Positions 1-11,850 of a stretch of DNA of 64,000 nt are shown piece by piece. Where the stretch lies: contig CM060731.1 of the NCBI GenBank assembly GCA_030704615.1, forward strand, positions 29,078,001 to 29,142,000, given 5' to 3'. The notes below the pieces were generated by a model that was given only the letters and a program-made list of their open reading frames with translations, did no database searches and had not been told where the DNA came from. The DNA comes from Takakia lepidozioides. Taxonomy: Eukaryota > Streptophyta > Takakiopsida > Takakiales > Takakiaceae. The translations under genes were made by a program, and so were the position numbers. Within the stretch, counting starts at the first letter, position 1, and the number at the start of each line of letters is the position of its first letter.

Positions 1-2680
1 GCCATGGACCTCTTTCCCCTAAGCTGCCAGGGCAGTGTTCAGATTGACATTTGGCACAATTCCAACTTTGATGATATCCCCATGCACCTCTTGCCCTTCT
101 CCAGGCCGGCTGCCAGGCTTGCACAAGCATTGCAAATGCACACAAACATGATGTGCTTCCCCCATCATTTGCTCATAGCTCTCCAAAGCCTCCATCCCAC
201 GTCCCTGCCGTGCATACCATGCAAGCATTGCACTCCACGACACCACATGTCGTTCAGCCATAGTGTCGAACACTCCCTTTGCATCCTAGATGCACCCACA
301 TTTTGCAAACATGTTCACCAGGGTTTTGTTCAGAATGACATGTGGTACAATAATAACTCTGAAGATGTCGCCATGCACCTCTTTCCCTAAGCTGCCAGGG
401 CAGTGTTCAGATTGACATTTGGCACAATTCCAACTTTGATGATATCCCCATGCACCTCTTGCCCTTCTCCAGGCCGGCTGCCAGGCTTGCACAAGCATTG
501 CAAATGCATACAAACATGATGTGCTTCCCCCATCATTTGCTCATAGCTCTCCAAAGCCTCCATCCCACGTCCCTGCCGTGCATACCATGCAAGCATCGCA
601 CTCCACGACACCACATCTCGTTCAGCCATAGTGTCGAACAATCCCTTTGCATCCTAGATGCACCCACATTTTGCAAACATGTTCACCAGGGTTTTGTTCA
701 GAATGACATGTGGTACAATAATAACTCTGAAGATGTCGCCATGCACCTCTTTCCCTAAGCTGCCAGTGTAGTGTTCAGATTGACATTTGGCACAATTCCA
801 ACTTTGATGATATCCCCATGCACCTCTTGCCCTTCTCCAGGCCGGCTGTCAGGCTTGCACAAGCATTGCAAATGCATACAAACATGATGTGCTTCCCCCA
901 TCATTTTCTCATACCTCTCCAAAGCCTCCATCCCACGTCCCTGCCGTGCATACCCTGCAAGCATCGCACTCCACGACACCACATCTCGTTCAGCCATAGT
1001 GTCGAACACTCCCTTTGCATCCTAGATGCACCCACATTTTGCAAACATGTTCACCAGGGTATTGTTTAGAATGACATCTGGTACAATTCCAACTCTAAAG
1101 ATGTCGCCATGGACCTCTTTCCCCTTTTCCAAAGCTGCTAGGGCAGTGTTCAGATTGACATTTGGCACAATTCCAGCTGTGATGATATCCCCATTCACCT
1201 CTTGCCCTTCTCCAGGGCTGCCAGGCTTGCACAAGAATTGCAAATGCACACAAACATGATGAGCTTCCCCATCCTTTGCTCATAGGTCTCCAAAGCCTCC
1301 ATCCCACGTCCCTGCCGTGCATACCCTGGACCAGCATCGCACTCCACGACACCACATCTCGTTCAGCCATAGTGTCGAACACTCCCTTTGCATTCTAGAT
1401 CCTAGATCCCTTTGCACCCACATTTTTGCAAACATGTCCACCAGGGTATGGTTCAGAATGACATTTGGTACAATTCCAGCTCTGAAGATGTCGCCATGGA
1501 CCTCTTTCCCCTTTTTCCAGAGCTGCCAGGGCAGTGTTCATAATGACATTTGGTACAATTCCAGCTTTGATGATACCCCATGCACCTCTTTGCCCTCGTC
1601 CAGGCTTGATGCACCCACATTTCGCATACATGTCCACCAGGGTATGGTTCAGACTAACATTTGGTACAATTCCAGCTCTAAAGATGTCGCCATGGACCTC
1701 TTTCCCCTTTTCCAGAGCTGCCAAGGTAGTGTTCATATTCACATTTGGTACAATTCCAGCTTTGATGATATCCCCATGCACCTCTTTGCCCTTCTCCAGG
1801 CCGGCTGCCAGGCTTGCACAAGCATTGCAAATGCACACAAACCTGATGTGCTTCCCCCATCATTTGCTCATAGCTCTCCAAAGCCTCCATTCCACATCCC
1901 TGCTGTGCATACCCTGCAAGCACATCATATCGCACTCCACGACACCACATGTCGTTCAGCCATAGTGTCGAACACTCCCTTTGCATCCTAGATGCACCCA
2001 CATTTTGCAAACATGTCCACCAGGGTATTGTTCAGATTGTCATCTGGTACAATTCCAGCTCTGAAGATGTCGCCATGCACCTCTTTCCCCATTTCCAAAG
2101 CTGCCAAAGCAGTGTTCGATTGACATTTGGCACAATTCCAGCTTTGATGATATCCCTATGCACCTCTTGCCCTTCTCCAGGGCTGCCAGGCTTGCACGCA
2201 CATTGCAAATGCACACAAACATGATGTGCTTCCCCCATCATCTGCTCATAGCTCTCCAAAGCCTCCATCCCACGTCCCTACCGTGCATACCCTGCAAGCA
2301 TCGCACTCCACGACACCACATCTCGTTCAGCCATAGTGTCAAACACTCCCTTTGCATTCTAGATGCACCCACATTTTGTAAACATGTTCACCAGGGTATT
2401 GTTCAGAATGACATTTGATACAATTCCAGCTCTGAAGATGACGCCATGGACCTCTTTCCCCTTTTCCAAAGCTGCGAGGGCAGTGTTCAGATTGACATTT
2501 GGCACAATTCCAGCTGTGATGATATCCCCATGCACCTCTTGCCCTTCTCCAGGGCTGCCAGGCTTGCACAAGCATTGCAAATGCACACAAACACGATGTG
2601 CTTCCCCCATCATTTGCTCATAGGTCTCCAAAGCCTCCATCCCACGTCCCTGCAGTGCATACCCTGGACCAAGCTGACTC
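1..2680 (-). pseudogene. Tandem array of decayed PPR units
   Basis: The minus strand encodes repeated PPR motifs (for example AERDVVSWSAMLAGYA, GMEALESYEQMM, KEVHGDI, NTLVNMFAKCGCI). PPR proteins bind organellar RNA, and motifs of this type occur in plant editing factors. The landmark for GKEVHGDI recurs near 2, 370, 738, 1107, 1494, 1690, 2070 and 2447, so units are about 368-387 bp with one short 196-bp step. The first three units are nearly identical and 368 bp long, which is not a multiple of three. Successive units therefore fall in different frames and carry a stop where an intact unit would read ALEKGKEVHG. No single ORF spans more than part of a unit, so this is a pseudogene array and not a long PPR gene. 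The array probably continues to the left of the window. Confidence 0.85.
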
Positions 2681-2699
2681 TCCCAAGAACCTTGTAAAC

Positions 2700-2980
2700 A
2701 TCAGCGAGGACTTAAGTGCGCAGCAGCGATAGGGCTTAGTGGGGCTTAGTGCTTGAGGGGAAAAAAAAAACATCGCATTGGTCCATGAGAACCACCATGG
2801 TGCAGCTAAGCGAGCAGAGATTGAAACACGACCTGCTAAGACCAAGCTGACTCTCCCAAGAACCTTGTAAACATCAGGAAGAATACCAAATCATGGTACT
2901 AACAGGAGCCCAAAAGCCCACATTTGCAGGATGGACAAACTTCTTCACATCCTACATTAAGAAAAAGCCACACCTTGCGA
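2700..2980. repeat. Dispersed repeat, copy 1 (partial)
   Basis: The block contains 'gggcttagtggggcttagtg' followed by an A-run, then a segment whose second half (about 2,780-2,980) matches 50,290-50,490. The first part resembles the tail of the tRNA-headed SINE at 3,300-3,430. No coding sequence is recognised; the ORFs over it are incidental. Confidence 0.6.
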
Positions 2981-3044
2981 TTGCGATTGTCCCATCATCA
3001 TGAAGGATCGTAAAAAACTCATGCGAGCTTTGCTCCGTGCTGCA

Positions 3045-3295
3045 AATTCAAGGCCGAGTCTAATGGGAGGGCAAAACAGGCTGAAATAGGTCGAAGAAGA
3101 AGGTGCCCTAACCACATTGTCGTCAACCTTGTGTCATGACCCATGGAGGATTTGACAGACCATGAACCCAAACGGACCTCTTGTGTGTGTTGCTTGTGTC
3201 TGTAGTCAGGTAATGTCGGATTGTCCATGAGAACCACCACGGTGCAGCTGAGCGAGCAGAGATTGAAACGCGACCTGCTAAGACCAACCTGCACG
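3045..3295. repeat. Dispersed repeat, copy 2 (partial)
   Basis: This stretch matches 50,118-50,350 closely, including the start 'gggccgagtctgatgagagg' and the shared 'gaaccaccacggtgcagctg'. The same family also starts at 49,260. Between here and copy 1 the two halves of the unit seen at 50 kb are in swapped order, as expected from a tandem duplication that was later truncated at both ends. Confidence 0.65.
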
Positions 3296-3299
3296 AGGA

Positions 3300-3435
3300 C
3301 TTAGTGTGCACAACAACGATAGGGCTTAGTGGGGCTTAGTGCATGAGGGGGAAAAAAACAACGCGAGGAGTTTGAACCCGCGACCTCGCGACACGCAGGA
3401 GGAGCCCTTACCAATACGCTACATGCACACATTTG
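3300..3435 (-). repeat. tRNA-derived SINE
   Basis: On the minus strand the sequence reads TAGCGTATTGGTAAG (A box) and, about 35 nt later, GCGGGTTCAAACTCC (B box), the internal RNA polymerase III promoter of a tRNA-derived SINE. It is followed by a C/T-rich body ending in 'cactaagccctatcg'. A second copy of that tail lies at 2,715-2,765. It is not a functional tRNA because no acceptor stem closes. Confidence 0.65.
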
Positions 3436-3619
3436 AAATTTCCCCCCAAAAGTATGTATATATTGTATATACGTGATGGGCAACTTTTTAAGTTTTTTTA
3501 ACCTTTTCACAAACCCTATCAGCAATTTTTTTTTTAATTTTAATAAATAAATTTTAAGGGAAACCGCATGCCCTTGAGGAGGGGGAAAAATTAACCCCCT
3601 TTCATTTATGGGCCATGAG

Positions 3620-3760
3620 ACCTACAGGAGGATCAACGCCCAGACATACCGTCGTCACAAACAATCCCACACATGGAGTCATGCAGCGGGATTGAACCCT
3701 GAACCACCAGGGCGACACACTCTGCACTTACCAGCCGATGTGCTTCATTTAAAGCTTTTG
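3620..3760 (-). repeat. Degenerate tRNA-like SINE head
   Basis: The minus strand has GGCTGGTAAGTGC followed by a good B box, CAGGGTTCAATCCCGC. The A box is poor, so this is a weaker call than the neighbouring SINE. The rest of 3,440-3,815 is AT-rich with A/T runs and shows no gene. Confidence 0.4.
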
Positions 3761-3815
3761 CACTTTGATTTTTTTTAAAAAAAATTCATTTTAGTGGTTA
3801 CAAGTGAGCACATAG

Positions 3816-4169
3816 ATGTATTCCATGGAGATAAACAAAACTGTTCATCCGGTGTCTTCACGGTGGATGTATCCTATGGAGCGTTACATGAAAGATCTTA
3901 AGGGATACGTTAGGAATTACGCAAAGCCAGAAGGGAGTACGGCTGCAGGGTATGTTCTGGATGAGGCCATGGGGTTCATGACTGAGTATATGCAATCATT
4001 TGATGCAACTCAACAGCGGACTTGGGATGCAAATGCGGAGGAAGGGGTTGAGGACGAGGTCTTCGAAGGTGTCGGCAAAAAGCGGGACATGACTGGAGCT
4101 GGGAGAAATGCAGCACAAATTTTGTATTTGTTGAACAATACCAATGTCATGGCTCTTTGGGCGCAGTGA
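3816..4169 (+). pseudogene. CACTA transposon DUF4218-type domain
   Basis: A 118-codon ORF contains MYPMERYMKDLKGYVRNYAK, PEGSTAAGYVLDEA and FMTEYM. This is the hallmark of the DUF4218 domain carried downstream of the Tnp2 transposase in plant CACTA (En/Spm, CMC) elements. Only this domain is open; Tnp2 itself is not found upstream, so the element is 5'-truncated. Downstream to 4,650 the strand has stops, although residual coding sequence is possible. Orientation agrees with the CACTA right terminus at 5,404. Confidence 0.8.
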
Positions 4170-4889
4170 GTACTTCTTTTCATTGCACCTTATTCATATC
4201 AAGTTCAATTTCAATGCTGATTGTCACCAGTGTAATCAGACCACCCACAAAGTCACAAATGTCAGTGGTTCATCCTGATTATAACCAATGCTGTAGTAAC
4301 GGAATGTCTGAGTGAGTGACTTGTTGGAAGAGCATGTTCATTTACAAGTCATTCTGCTCACTCCTCCAGTGGTTTGAAACAGTGGTTTTCAAAGTATCAT
4401 TCATGCTAGGTATTTTTTGCTAAGTAATGCAATACTTCATTGCTAACATGTGTCATTCTTGTTGCCATTTTGTGACAAAAAGTATGCAACAGAGAAGGCA
4501 CAATTCACAGCAGACAGAGAGGCATGTGGTGATGAGTGGCGTGCTAATCGACGTCTACCTTATCAGATCAGCCAATACCTAGGTCATTAGATGGTCCCAC
4601 GGCTCTAAATAAAGAAGACCTGGCTATGTTGGCTACCATTCAAGCGGCATTTGTGCAACCAACCGCTATTCCAGTTGAGCAAAGTGATTCAGAGGGTGAC
4701 GAATATGTTTCAGATTCAGAATAAAATTTATTGTTGGAACCATTTGTTCAATAGCATCATCCCACAATGGTCTGGCCACTTGTCTGTTTTTCAAAGTCTG
4801 TCACAGCTGCACAAACCACTTAAAGTTTTTCATGTATCACCCAAAAAGTGGTACCAATCACTGTTGTGTAGGCAACCACTCATGAGCAA

Positions 4890-5404
4890 CCACTAGCATA
4901 GTGCTTCCAATTACTGCAGTATCTTTCACCATCCACTCTCACCACTGTCAAAGTGGTACAAATCAATGAGGTGTCTTTAACCACTCAAGATCAACGTGCA
5001 CTGTCCCCGTCCACGTGGAATATTATATTTATGAATTAAAATATATTTCCAAATAATAAATCACAAATAAAATTTGAATTATTACACGTGGAGTAGTAAG
5101 TGGTTTCAACCACTTCCCATCACTGAGGTGTCTATAACCACTCACAATGTACCACTGCATTCGTCCACGTGGAATATTGTATTAATTAATTAAAATATAT
5201 TAGCAAATAAATAATAATAAATAATAATAAATTATTACACGTGGACTACTAAGTGATTGAAACCACTTCCAACCACTGTCTGTGATGCCACCGTGGGATT
5301 TCATTGGGATTAACCACTGGCAAGTGGTTACTAGTGGTTTATAGAGTGGAAAAAGACAGTAGTGGTTAAAGGGCCAGTGGTTATTCCACGTTTTTCTTCT
5401 AGTG
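4890..5404 (+). mobile_element. CACTA right subterminal region and terminus
   Basis: The sequence ends at 5,404 in 'tttttcttctagtg', whose reverse complement CACTAGAAGAAAAA is a typical CACTA terminal inverted repeat. The preceding 500 bp are dense in AGTGGTT/AACCACT words, as expected for transposase-binding subterminal repeats. Two related units of about 150 bp containing 'tccacgtggaatatt' and 'attacacgtgga' lie at about 4,985-5,110 and 5,140-5,250. Immediately after 5,404 the pol sequence of a Ty3/gypsy element resumes, so the CACTA element is inserted in it or truncates it. No left terminus was found. Confidence 0.75.
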
Positions 5405-5512
5405 AATGGTTTGTAACATGGCTGTGTTGTTATCATACATCTTCTATATGACATAAGGTCCTTTCCATGGTGCCTTCATCAAATTGATCCTTCCTCTTCA
5501 TCTGAATTCTGG

Positions 5513-6400
5513 TCATGTTATCTGCTGCATCAGCACGTACTTCTTCCACATGATATAATTCATGTTTCCTGACTTAATTGAATCCTCCAATTCCATTCTC
5601 CTTCCCCATTCATTCTCATGGTAGGTAACAAGAACTCCACTGGAAGTAAAAGCTTCCATACCATAAACTAATTGGAATGGTGTATACTTGGTTGTGACTT
5701 TAGATGAAGTTCTGTATGACCACAAAGCTGTCAGAAGCTTTGTATCCCAATCTGTTATGTTTGCATTGACTATCTTTAGCCAAGATAGTGCATAGTATTT
5801 TGTTTGTGGCCTCTGCCTGCCCATTACCCTATGGGTAATAGGTTGTACTTTTCCTGTGCACAATCATGAATTCGTTAATCAGTAGTTCTATAGTCTCGTT
5901 AATGAAGTGACTTCCCTGGTCACTAATAAATTCCAGAGGACAGCCAAATCTTGTGAGTATGTTCTCATACATGAACCTTGCTGTGGACTTAGCTGTGTTG
6001 TCCCTCAGAGCTTTAGCTTCCACCCACTTTGTAGTATAATCAGTTGCTGTGATTATATACTTGTTCTGTGTATTTCTGGCTGGTGGGTTAATTGGTCCAA
6101 CAAAGTCTAGTCCCCATTTCTAAAATGGTTCAGTAGGCATCGTAGGATGCAAAGCCATCTTCCCAAATCTCTGCAATGGTCCTAGCATCTGACACTCATC
6201 ACAACTCTTGCAATATTTTGTGTACATCCTTGAACAAAGTAGGCCACCAGTAAGCTGCAAGTCGTATCTTTCTACTGGTAGTCTCTTCTTCAAAATGACC
6301 TCCAGCCACTCCTTTATGAACTTCCTCCAAAACTTTATTTACTTCATGGTGGTACAAACATCGTTTAAGAACTCCATCAGGTCCTAGCTTATACATTCTG
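5513..6400 (-). pseudogene. Integrase fragments of the 5-12 kb gypsy element
   Basis: Minus-strand pieces include the zinc-binding region (EEVHKGVAGGHFEE, YWWPTLFKDVHKI) at about 6,330-6,200, core-domain sequence (FISDQGSHFINETIELL) at 6,023-5,829, and C-terminal core (LTALWSYRTSSKVTTKYTPF, QLVYGMEAF) at 5,863-5,513. These are integrase landmarks that insert the cDNA into the host genome. Stops and frameshifts break it at least twice, including between the TTYYP and the expected conserved glutamate region. Confidence 0.8.
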
Positions 6401-6549
6401 CCCCCTATCATAGTGTAAGGTAAATCCTTGATAGCTATTCTCCTCTTCTGCTCCTTCCCATAACTAGGTAGGCACTGACCATGAGTAAGGTAGTATCTGA
6501 TTGGCCACTGCCAATCTAACCAATCATCTGCACTTTCCTGCACCTCCAC

Positions 6550-6891
6550 TGCAAATAAACTCGCATCAGGTAGTTGGTCGTCTACTCCCGTGGCGGGCTC
6601 TCCTGTTGATAGACGTGACAAGTGATGTGCCACAAGATGCAAACGGCCAAGCTTGTAAACAACTTTGAACTCAAACTCGTGCAAGATTATTAACCATCTT
6701 GCTATCCTGCCACTTATCAAAGGCTTGTTCACCAGATAAATCAAACCCTGATGATCCACATAAAACATGAACTTCCTTCCCAATAAGTAATGCCTGAAGT
6801 TCTCGACTGCATAAATCATTGTCAATGCTTCTCTTTCAGTTGTGCTATAGTTCTTTTCAGCACTGTTCATCAACCTGCTAGCATAGTACAC
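6550..6891 (-). pseudogene. RNase H domain of the 5-12 kb gypsy element
   Basis: The minus-strand ORF begins YYASRLMNSAEKNYSTTERE and continues YVDHQGLIYLV and RIARWLIILHEFEFKVVYK, the C-terminal part of the RNase H domain that degrades RNA in the RNA:DNA hybrid during reverse transcription. It runs on toward the integrase in the same frame (ORF to 6,199). Confidence 0.8.
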
Positions 6892-6999
6892 AGGTGAATC
6901 TATGTTTCCTGTAACATTTGGGCTAACACTGCTCCCAATGCTTCTCCTGAGGCATCACAGTGAATATGAAATACTACATGCCAATGAGGGTTAATCAGC

Positions 7000-7840
7000 A
7001 CAGGTGTAGTTGTTACTGACAATGTAAGTTCCTCAAAAGCCTACTGATATTCAGCTGTCCATGCAAACACTGCATCTTTCTTCAGAAGCTTGCTCAATGG
7101 TGCTGTTATCTGTGCATACCGTCTGACAAATCTTCTATAATAACTGGTTTGTCCAAGGAATCTCCTTAGACTCTTAACATTCCTGGTGGTGGAGAGCTTA
7201 ATAGCCTCTGTTTTCTAGGATCCACAAGCAGTCCCCTCTTACACACAATGTGTCCCAAAAGTACCCCTGAGTTCACACAGAGAAAGTACATTTTCTGGAT
7301 TCAGGCCCAGACCTCTCATCCTGCATCTGGCCAAACATAACTCCAATTTATGCAAGTGCTCATTCCTAGAACTGTACACACTGAAGTCATCTAAGAACAC
7401 ATGCATGAAATCATCCAGATACTCATGGAAGATTCACTTATCACTCTTTGAAAAGTTTGCTGGTGGTGCATTACAAAGTCCAAAAGGCATGACTTTGTAT
7501 GCATAAGCACCCCCAGTCTGATGATGAAAGCTATCTTTCCCTGGTCTTCTTCTACCACTTGCACTGGTTATACCCACTGAAGCCATCCATGAATGAGGAC
7601 ATCTCATGGCCTGCCACAGTGTCCAGCACCGCTTCTGTGAATGGCAAAGGGAAGGGATATTGCTTGGTACAAGCATTCAAATCTTATAGTTCACAAAACT
7701 CTCAGTTTACCATTCTTCTTGGGAACTATCCACAAGGGTGACAAACCATGTTGTATACTCTATCGGTATATGAACTTAGCCTAACCAACTTCTTGATCTC
7801 TTCTCCAACCTTCTGTGCTAGTTGGATTCATCTGTACCTT
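7000..7840 (-). pseudogene. Reverse transcriptase remnant of the 5-12 kb gypsy element
   Basis: Minus-strand sequence gives YKVMPFGLCNAPP (about 7,460-7,500) and, just downstream, FHEYLDDFMHVFLDDFSVYS. This contains the x-x-D-D catalytic motif of reverse transcriptase. Flanking sequence carries stops in all frames, so only short segments are readable. Confidence 0.75.
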
Positions 7841-8639
7841 GCCTGTTTGATTGGTACTGACCCTGGTTCCAGTTCAATCTATGTTGACAGATCTCAGGTG
7901 GTATCCCTTTGAGATCCTCATAGCTCTAAGCAAATACATCTCTGTATTTGATGAACAGACTCTTAGCTCCTCAAAGAATTATGGCTCCAAGTCGCCCCTA
8001 CTTCACATTTTCTCGTTCCTCCCCAGTTCTGCATTCACTTCTCTCACCTGCTCATCAGCGTGATTGGCCAACCAATCACTACTTCATCCTGTAAAACTCA
8101 CAGTGGCTGGTCTTCTAGGATTTTCCATTTCTCCCTCTCTTCTTCATAGAAATGTGGTGGGAACTGCTGTTTCACCCTCAATTGGTGTTGTTATTATACA
8201 CCACAGCAGATACCTTTTTGAACAACTTAGGCCTTCCAGTTGCATTTCTGCAACCTGCTCCCACTCGGGTTGCAGCGAATAGGGTAGCTTCCTGCTCCTC
8301 ATCAAGTCATTCCTCCAGTCATACTCTCTGACTGCTCGAGGTCTTCTCGTAGTAGCAGTCTACTAGATTTCTTAGTGGTGATTTGTATCTTGCGCTCCCA
8401 TCATGCACAGTTTGTAACTGGGAAATTCCAGTCATGGAATACCCTGGCCTGTTTCAGCCATGGTCGACCCAGCAATAAAGAGTAAACTTCCATGACATCA
8501 TCCATTTTCAATACAGTCACTGTGATCTTAAAGATCATCTTTTGAATCTGTATCTTAACTCCTCTTATCTAAGCTAATGGCCTGAACCACTTCTTTGATC
8601 CGCCATTGTTACTGTGAATGGGGCTGGTTTCATTACTTA

Positions 8640-8720
8640 GACAAGCTTCTGCATTAATTGGTCTGTCATGATATTCACTCTAGAGCCTCCATCTATCAGT
8701 ACATCAGTCAGGTCTGTGCT
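8640..8720 (-). pseudogene. Retropepsin active-site segment
   Basis: The minus strand reads VLIDGGSRVNIMTDQLMQKL and then a stop. The DGGS with following hydrophobics is the aspartic-protease active-site pattern of gypsy elements, which cleaves the Gag-Pol polyprotein. Surrounding sequence is too decayed to define the domain limits. Confidence 0.6.
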
Positions 8721-9583
8721 TCCAATTCTCAATTGGATTACTGGCATAGAATCAAAGTCCATGACTGTTTCTCGCCCTTCCGGCTTCACATTATAACTGG
8801 TCACCTTGCTGGTTCATGCCTGTGTGCTATTGTCACATGGGCAATCTGATTGATTGCTTGATACAACCTATGCCTACAATGAGGTGCCACAGCTAATAGC
8901 TGTCCAATGGTAATCTCCGCTTTGGACTAGCATATTACTTCAGCCAATAGTCCCTCATTACCCTGCACTTGGGCACTTCTTTCTTCACTCATTTTCACTT
9001 ACTTCATCTTCTCTTTCGAATCAGAGGAATCTGCCATAGGGATATCAGTACTCTTCTGTATTTCCCTTATGGTATCAGTCACTTCCTTGTGCAGTTCCTT
9101 CTCATCTCTCCAAGCCTCATCATCTTCAGGCACATCACTGCCATTTTCATTATCATCATCGTCTCATCTACTGGAGGTATTAGTTTAGTTTTGTTCTGGT
9201 TACTATCAGTACTACTTCTGGTACAACATAGGCCAACCATGTGAGGCTGCCACCCACTGGGCCCTCATTCACATGAGCTCTCATCTCTTCTAGTTCTAAT
9301 CCAGAATGAACAGGAGGCCTTGCGATGTCCTGCCTGATTACAATAGTAAACACAGGTCTTCCGATTGGGTCCCGACCTTGATCTGCTCTGGGATTATTTC
9401 TATAATCTGATTCCCTTGCTGGTAATTCCCCCTTGGATTACACTGAGAGTTGCCTCTGGGATTGCCTTGCAATTCCCTCTTGGATTACCTCTCATTTCCA
9501 TACCATTGTTATAAAACACAAAAGCCCTTCCATAGTGGTCCTGATCATTGTTTCTTCTTGGCTGGGCTGCACTTGACTGCCCC

Positions 9584-9802
9584 TTACTTGCCTAGTTCTC
9601 TTGCCAGCGTTCTTCTGTTGTAGTAACAATTCTCAATAGAATGTTCATCCATTTGACAAATAGTACAGTGTTTCTCCTTCATGTGGCATTCAGTTGTGGT
9701 ATGGCCTTCATTTGGCATTTTGCCACACCAAACACCCTTCCTCCAAGGTTGCAGGCCCTCTATGGCATACTTCTTCAGGAATCTCCTCCAGTCTTTTCTC
9801 AT
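9584..9802 (-). pseudogene. Gag zinc-knuckle segment
   Basis: This 72-codon minus-strand ORF contains CTICQMDEHSIENC, a CCHC knuckle, and an upstream CGKMPNEGHTTTEC that resembles a second, damaged one. Zinc knuckles bind the element RNA in the Gag protein. It sits upstream of protease in transcription order, as expected. Confidence 0.65.
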
Positions 9803-10825
9803 AGTTTTCCCTCTTCAACTTTTTCCTTTTCTTACTCTTCCTTTTGAGCTCGTGCTCTTCTTCCTCATGAATCCTCTTCAGAGTCCTCATAATCCCTTTT
9901 CCTTCTTCTGAGCATACCCAATTGCTCAATTCTGTTGGCTGTTTAAAAGGACTCTTCCACTGTATTATGGGGTAGCATATCCACTTTCTTTTTAATTTCA
10001 GGTCTTAATCCACTCACAAACCAGGTCTTCCTGTAACCCTGATGCTGGCACAACAGCCAACTTTTTCATCATCAATTCATCTTTTTCATGTACTCCTCAA
10101 CAATTCATGCTCTTTTGCTTTAACTATTGTAAACTCCCATGACACTTCATCCTCAGTTTGAGTGTCCTAAACCTGATTTCGGAATGCTAATACTAGGGCC
10201 ATCCAGGTTAGGAAATGATTTCAGGGATCTTGCATACCATTCACTTGCTTCTTTAAATAAGTGAAAATGGAAACAGTATAATCTTGGCATCATCGTCATT
10301 TTCATTGTTCCACAATACACATGTGGTCAAATTGGCGATGTGTACATCAGGATCCCATTTTCCTGCATATATTGGAAAATGTGGTTTTGCCCGTGTGGTT
10401 GTACGACATCTATGCCCTCACCCTGCCCCATGACAGGTTGCTGGTCCCCCTGCTGGTGCTGGGTCCTTGAGGACCTGATTGTAGTAGTGGTGGAAACTCC
10501 CACCAGGTGCTGGCCCCCCTGAGCCACTCCTTGCTACTGGCCCCACTATATTCACAGTATTCCCAGCTCCAGTTGCACTACTTCCACACTCCCTGTCCCC
10601 CAGAGCCAGATCCAGGCTGCCCGTCTGATCCCACTGAGCCGACACCTCGTTGGTCTGTGACCAAGTGCTCCACTTGATCTAGGTCCAATAGGTTGGGATG
10701 TCCTGGTTGTAGTCTCAACCTCAACATGTGGGTCTACTTCTCATACTCTTCATCTTCCAAATTTCTTCTCTTGTTTTCATCTTCCAAGTTATGCCCTTGG
10801 GTTTCTTCGTCTTCACTCATGTAAC

Positions 10826-11809
10826 TCAATTGCAATGGTGTTGGAGAGTATGAACTATCCGTTGGCTCTGCCACTCCTCCCCTCCTTCTTTGTCTTCCGT
10901 TTTAGAAACTGGAGTTCCTGCTTTTGGTGTTCCATGCCAACTCTTATCAAAGATTTCTGTCAAATCTTTTATCCAGGGATGTACCTCAGATCTCTCCCCT
11001 CGTGGCTGATCTTCTTCCTGTACCAAATCCCTTAATCTTTCTTGTAAAGAATAAGAAGGAGTGGCATCCAACTCTGGTTCCTCCGGTATGGGTGATGTAC
11101 TCTTCGACCTTAATGGTGTGAGAGGTCCAGATGATTCTCCTATGTCTATTCCTCTCTCCCAAAGATATGGATAATTAGCTTTCAATAACTCTCTTTTTGC
11201 TGAATATCTGTGAAGTCTACCTTCTCTTTCATCACTCATGTCCCATGTCTTTCATATCTTCAATGAGGCAATAACCAAAACTCTCTTCCGTAGTATCTCT
11301 CGTATATGCCTGGGTTTCTTTCAAGCTTCAATGCGCCCTTGGCTATACTAGAAGTCTCTGTTACCATATATCCATATGACAAGCACGTCTGAAAAGCTAT
11401 TCTTGGTGTCAGTTTGATCCACATGATATCCTTAGGAATCCAATTCTTTACTAGTACCAACTCTTCATGAATGCACATGAGTGTAAACATTCACTTTCCG
11501 TTCCTCCCAGCCTTCAAACTCCACTCGTTTAATGGATGACAACGCTACCACATAAACCAGCGTTGGTAACCAACTTGCTCTCCCTCTATAGGCCACCTGA
11601 TAAATCTTTATCACTCCTTTCTCCAGACCCCACTCAGGATCTGCATCATGCACTCTCTTAAGAATGTTTTTTTTGCAACCGTCTGGCAATTCCAAGAATC
11701 TCTGAAAGAATTGCTTGGACAACCTTTCTTTCTCAGTTCCACAGGGAATTTGATTCACATCAAATTCTTTAATTCTCCAACCACCATGATCCCACCAGAT
11801 GCCTGTCAC
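10826..11809 (-). pseudogene. Gag/leader ORFs of the gypsy element
   Basis: Three minus-strand ORFs follow the presumed LTR in order: 11,809-11,465, 11,490-11,260 and 11,239-10,826. The last begins MSDEREGRLHRYSAKRELLK and is rich in charged and proline residues. They lie where gag or an additional leader ORF would be. I do not recognise a specific Gag family, and the first two overlap in different frames, suggesting one reading frame with a frameshift. Confidence 0.45.
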
Positions 11810-11850
11810 ATCTGGTTGTTCTTGACCCAGTTCCCAGTATGGTCGCCAAA

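Larger units (their letters stand above)
5405..11850 (-). mobile_element. Degenerate Ty3/gypsy retrotransposon internal region
   Basis: Reading the minus strand from high to low coordinate, the order is leader/gag (11,809-9,600), protease (about 8,700), reverse transcriptase (about 7,830-7,000), RNase H (6,891-6,550) and integrase (6,400-5,450), which is Ty3/gypsy order. Many stops and frameshifts separate the pieces, so it is inactive. The integrase end abuts the CACTA terminus at 5,404 and no 3' LTR is seen. No chromodomain was found; it is clearly a different lineage from the chromovirus at 57-63 kb. Confidence 0.85.

Noticed and set aside
4-390. Long plus-strand ORFs over the first 2.7 kb (rich in His, Pro, Thr)
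   Set aside because: They are antisense to the PPR motifs, recur with the tandem unit and show no conserved feature.
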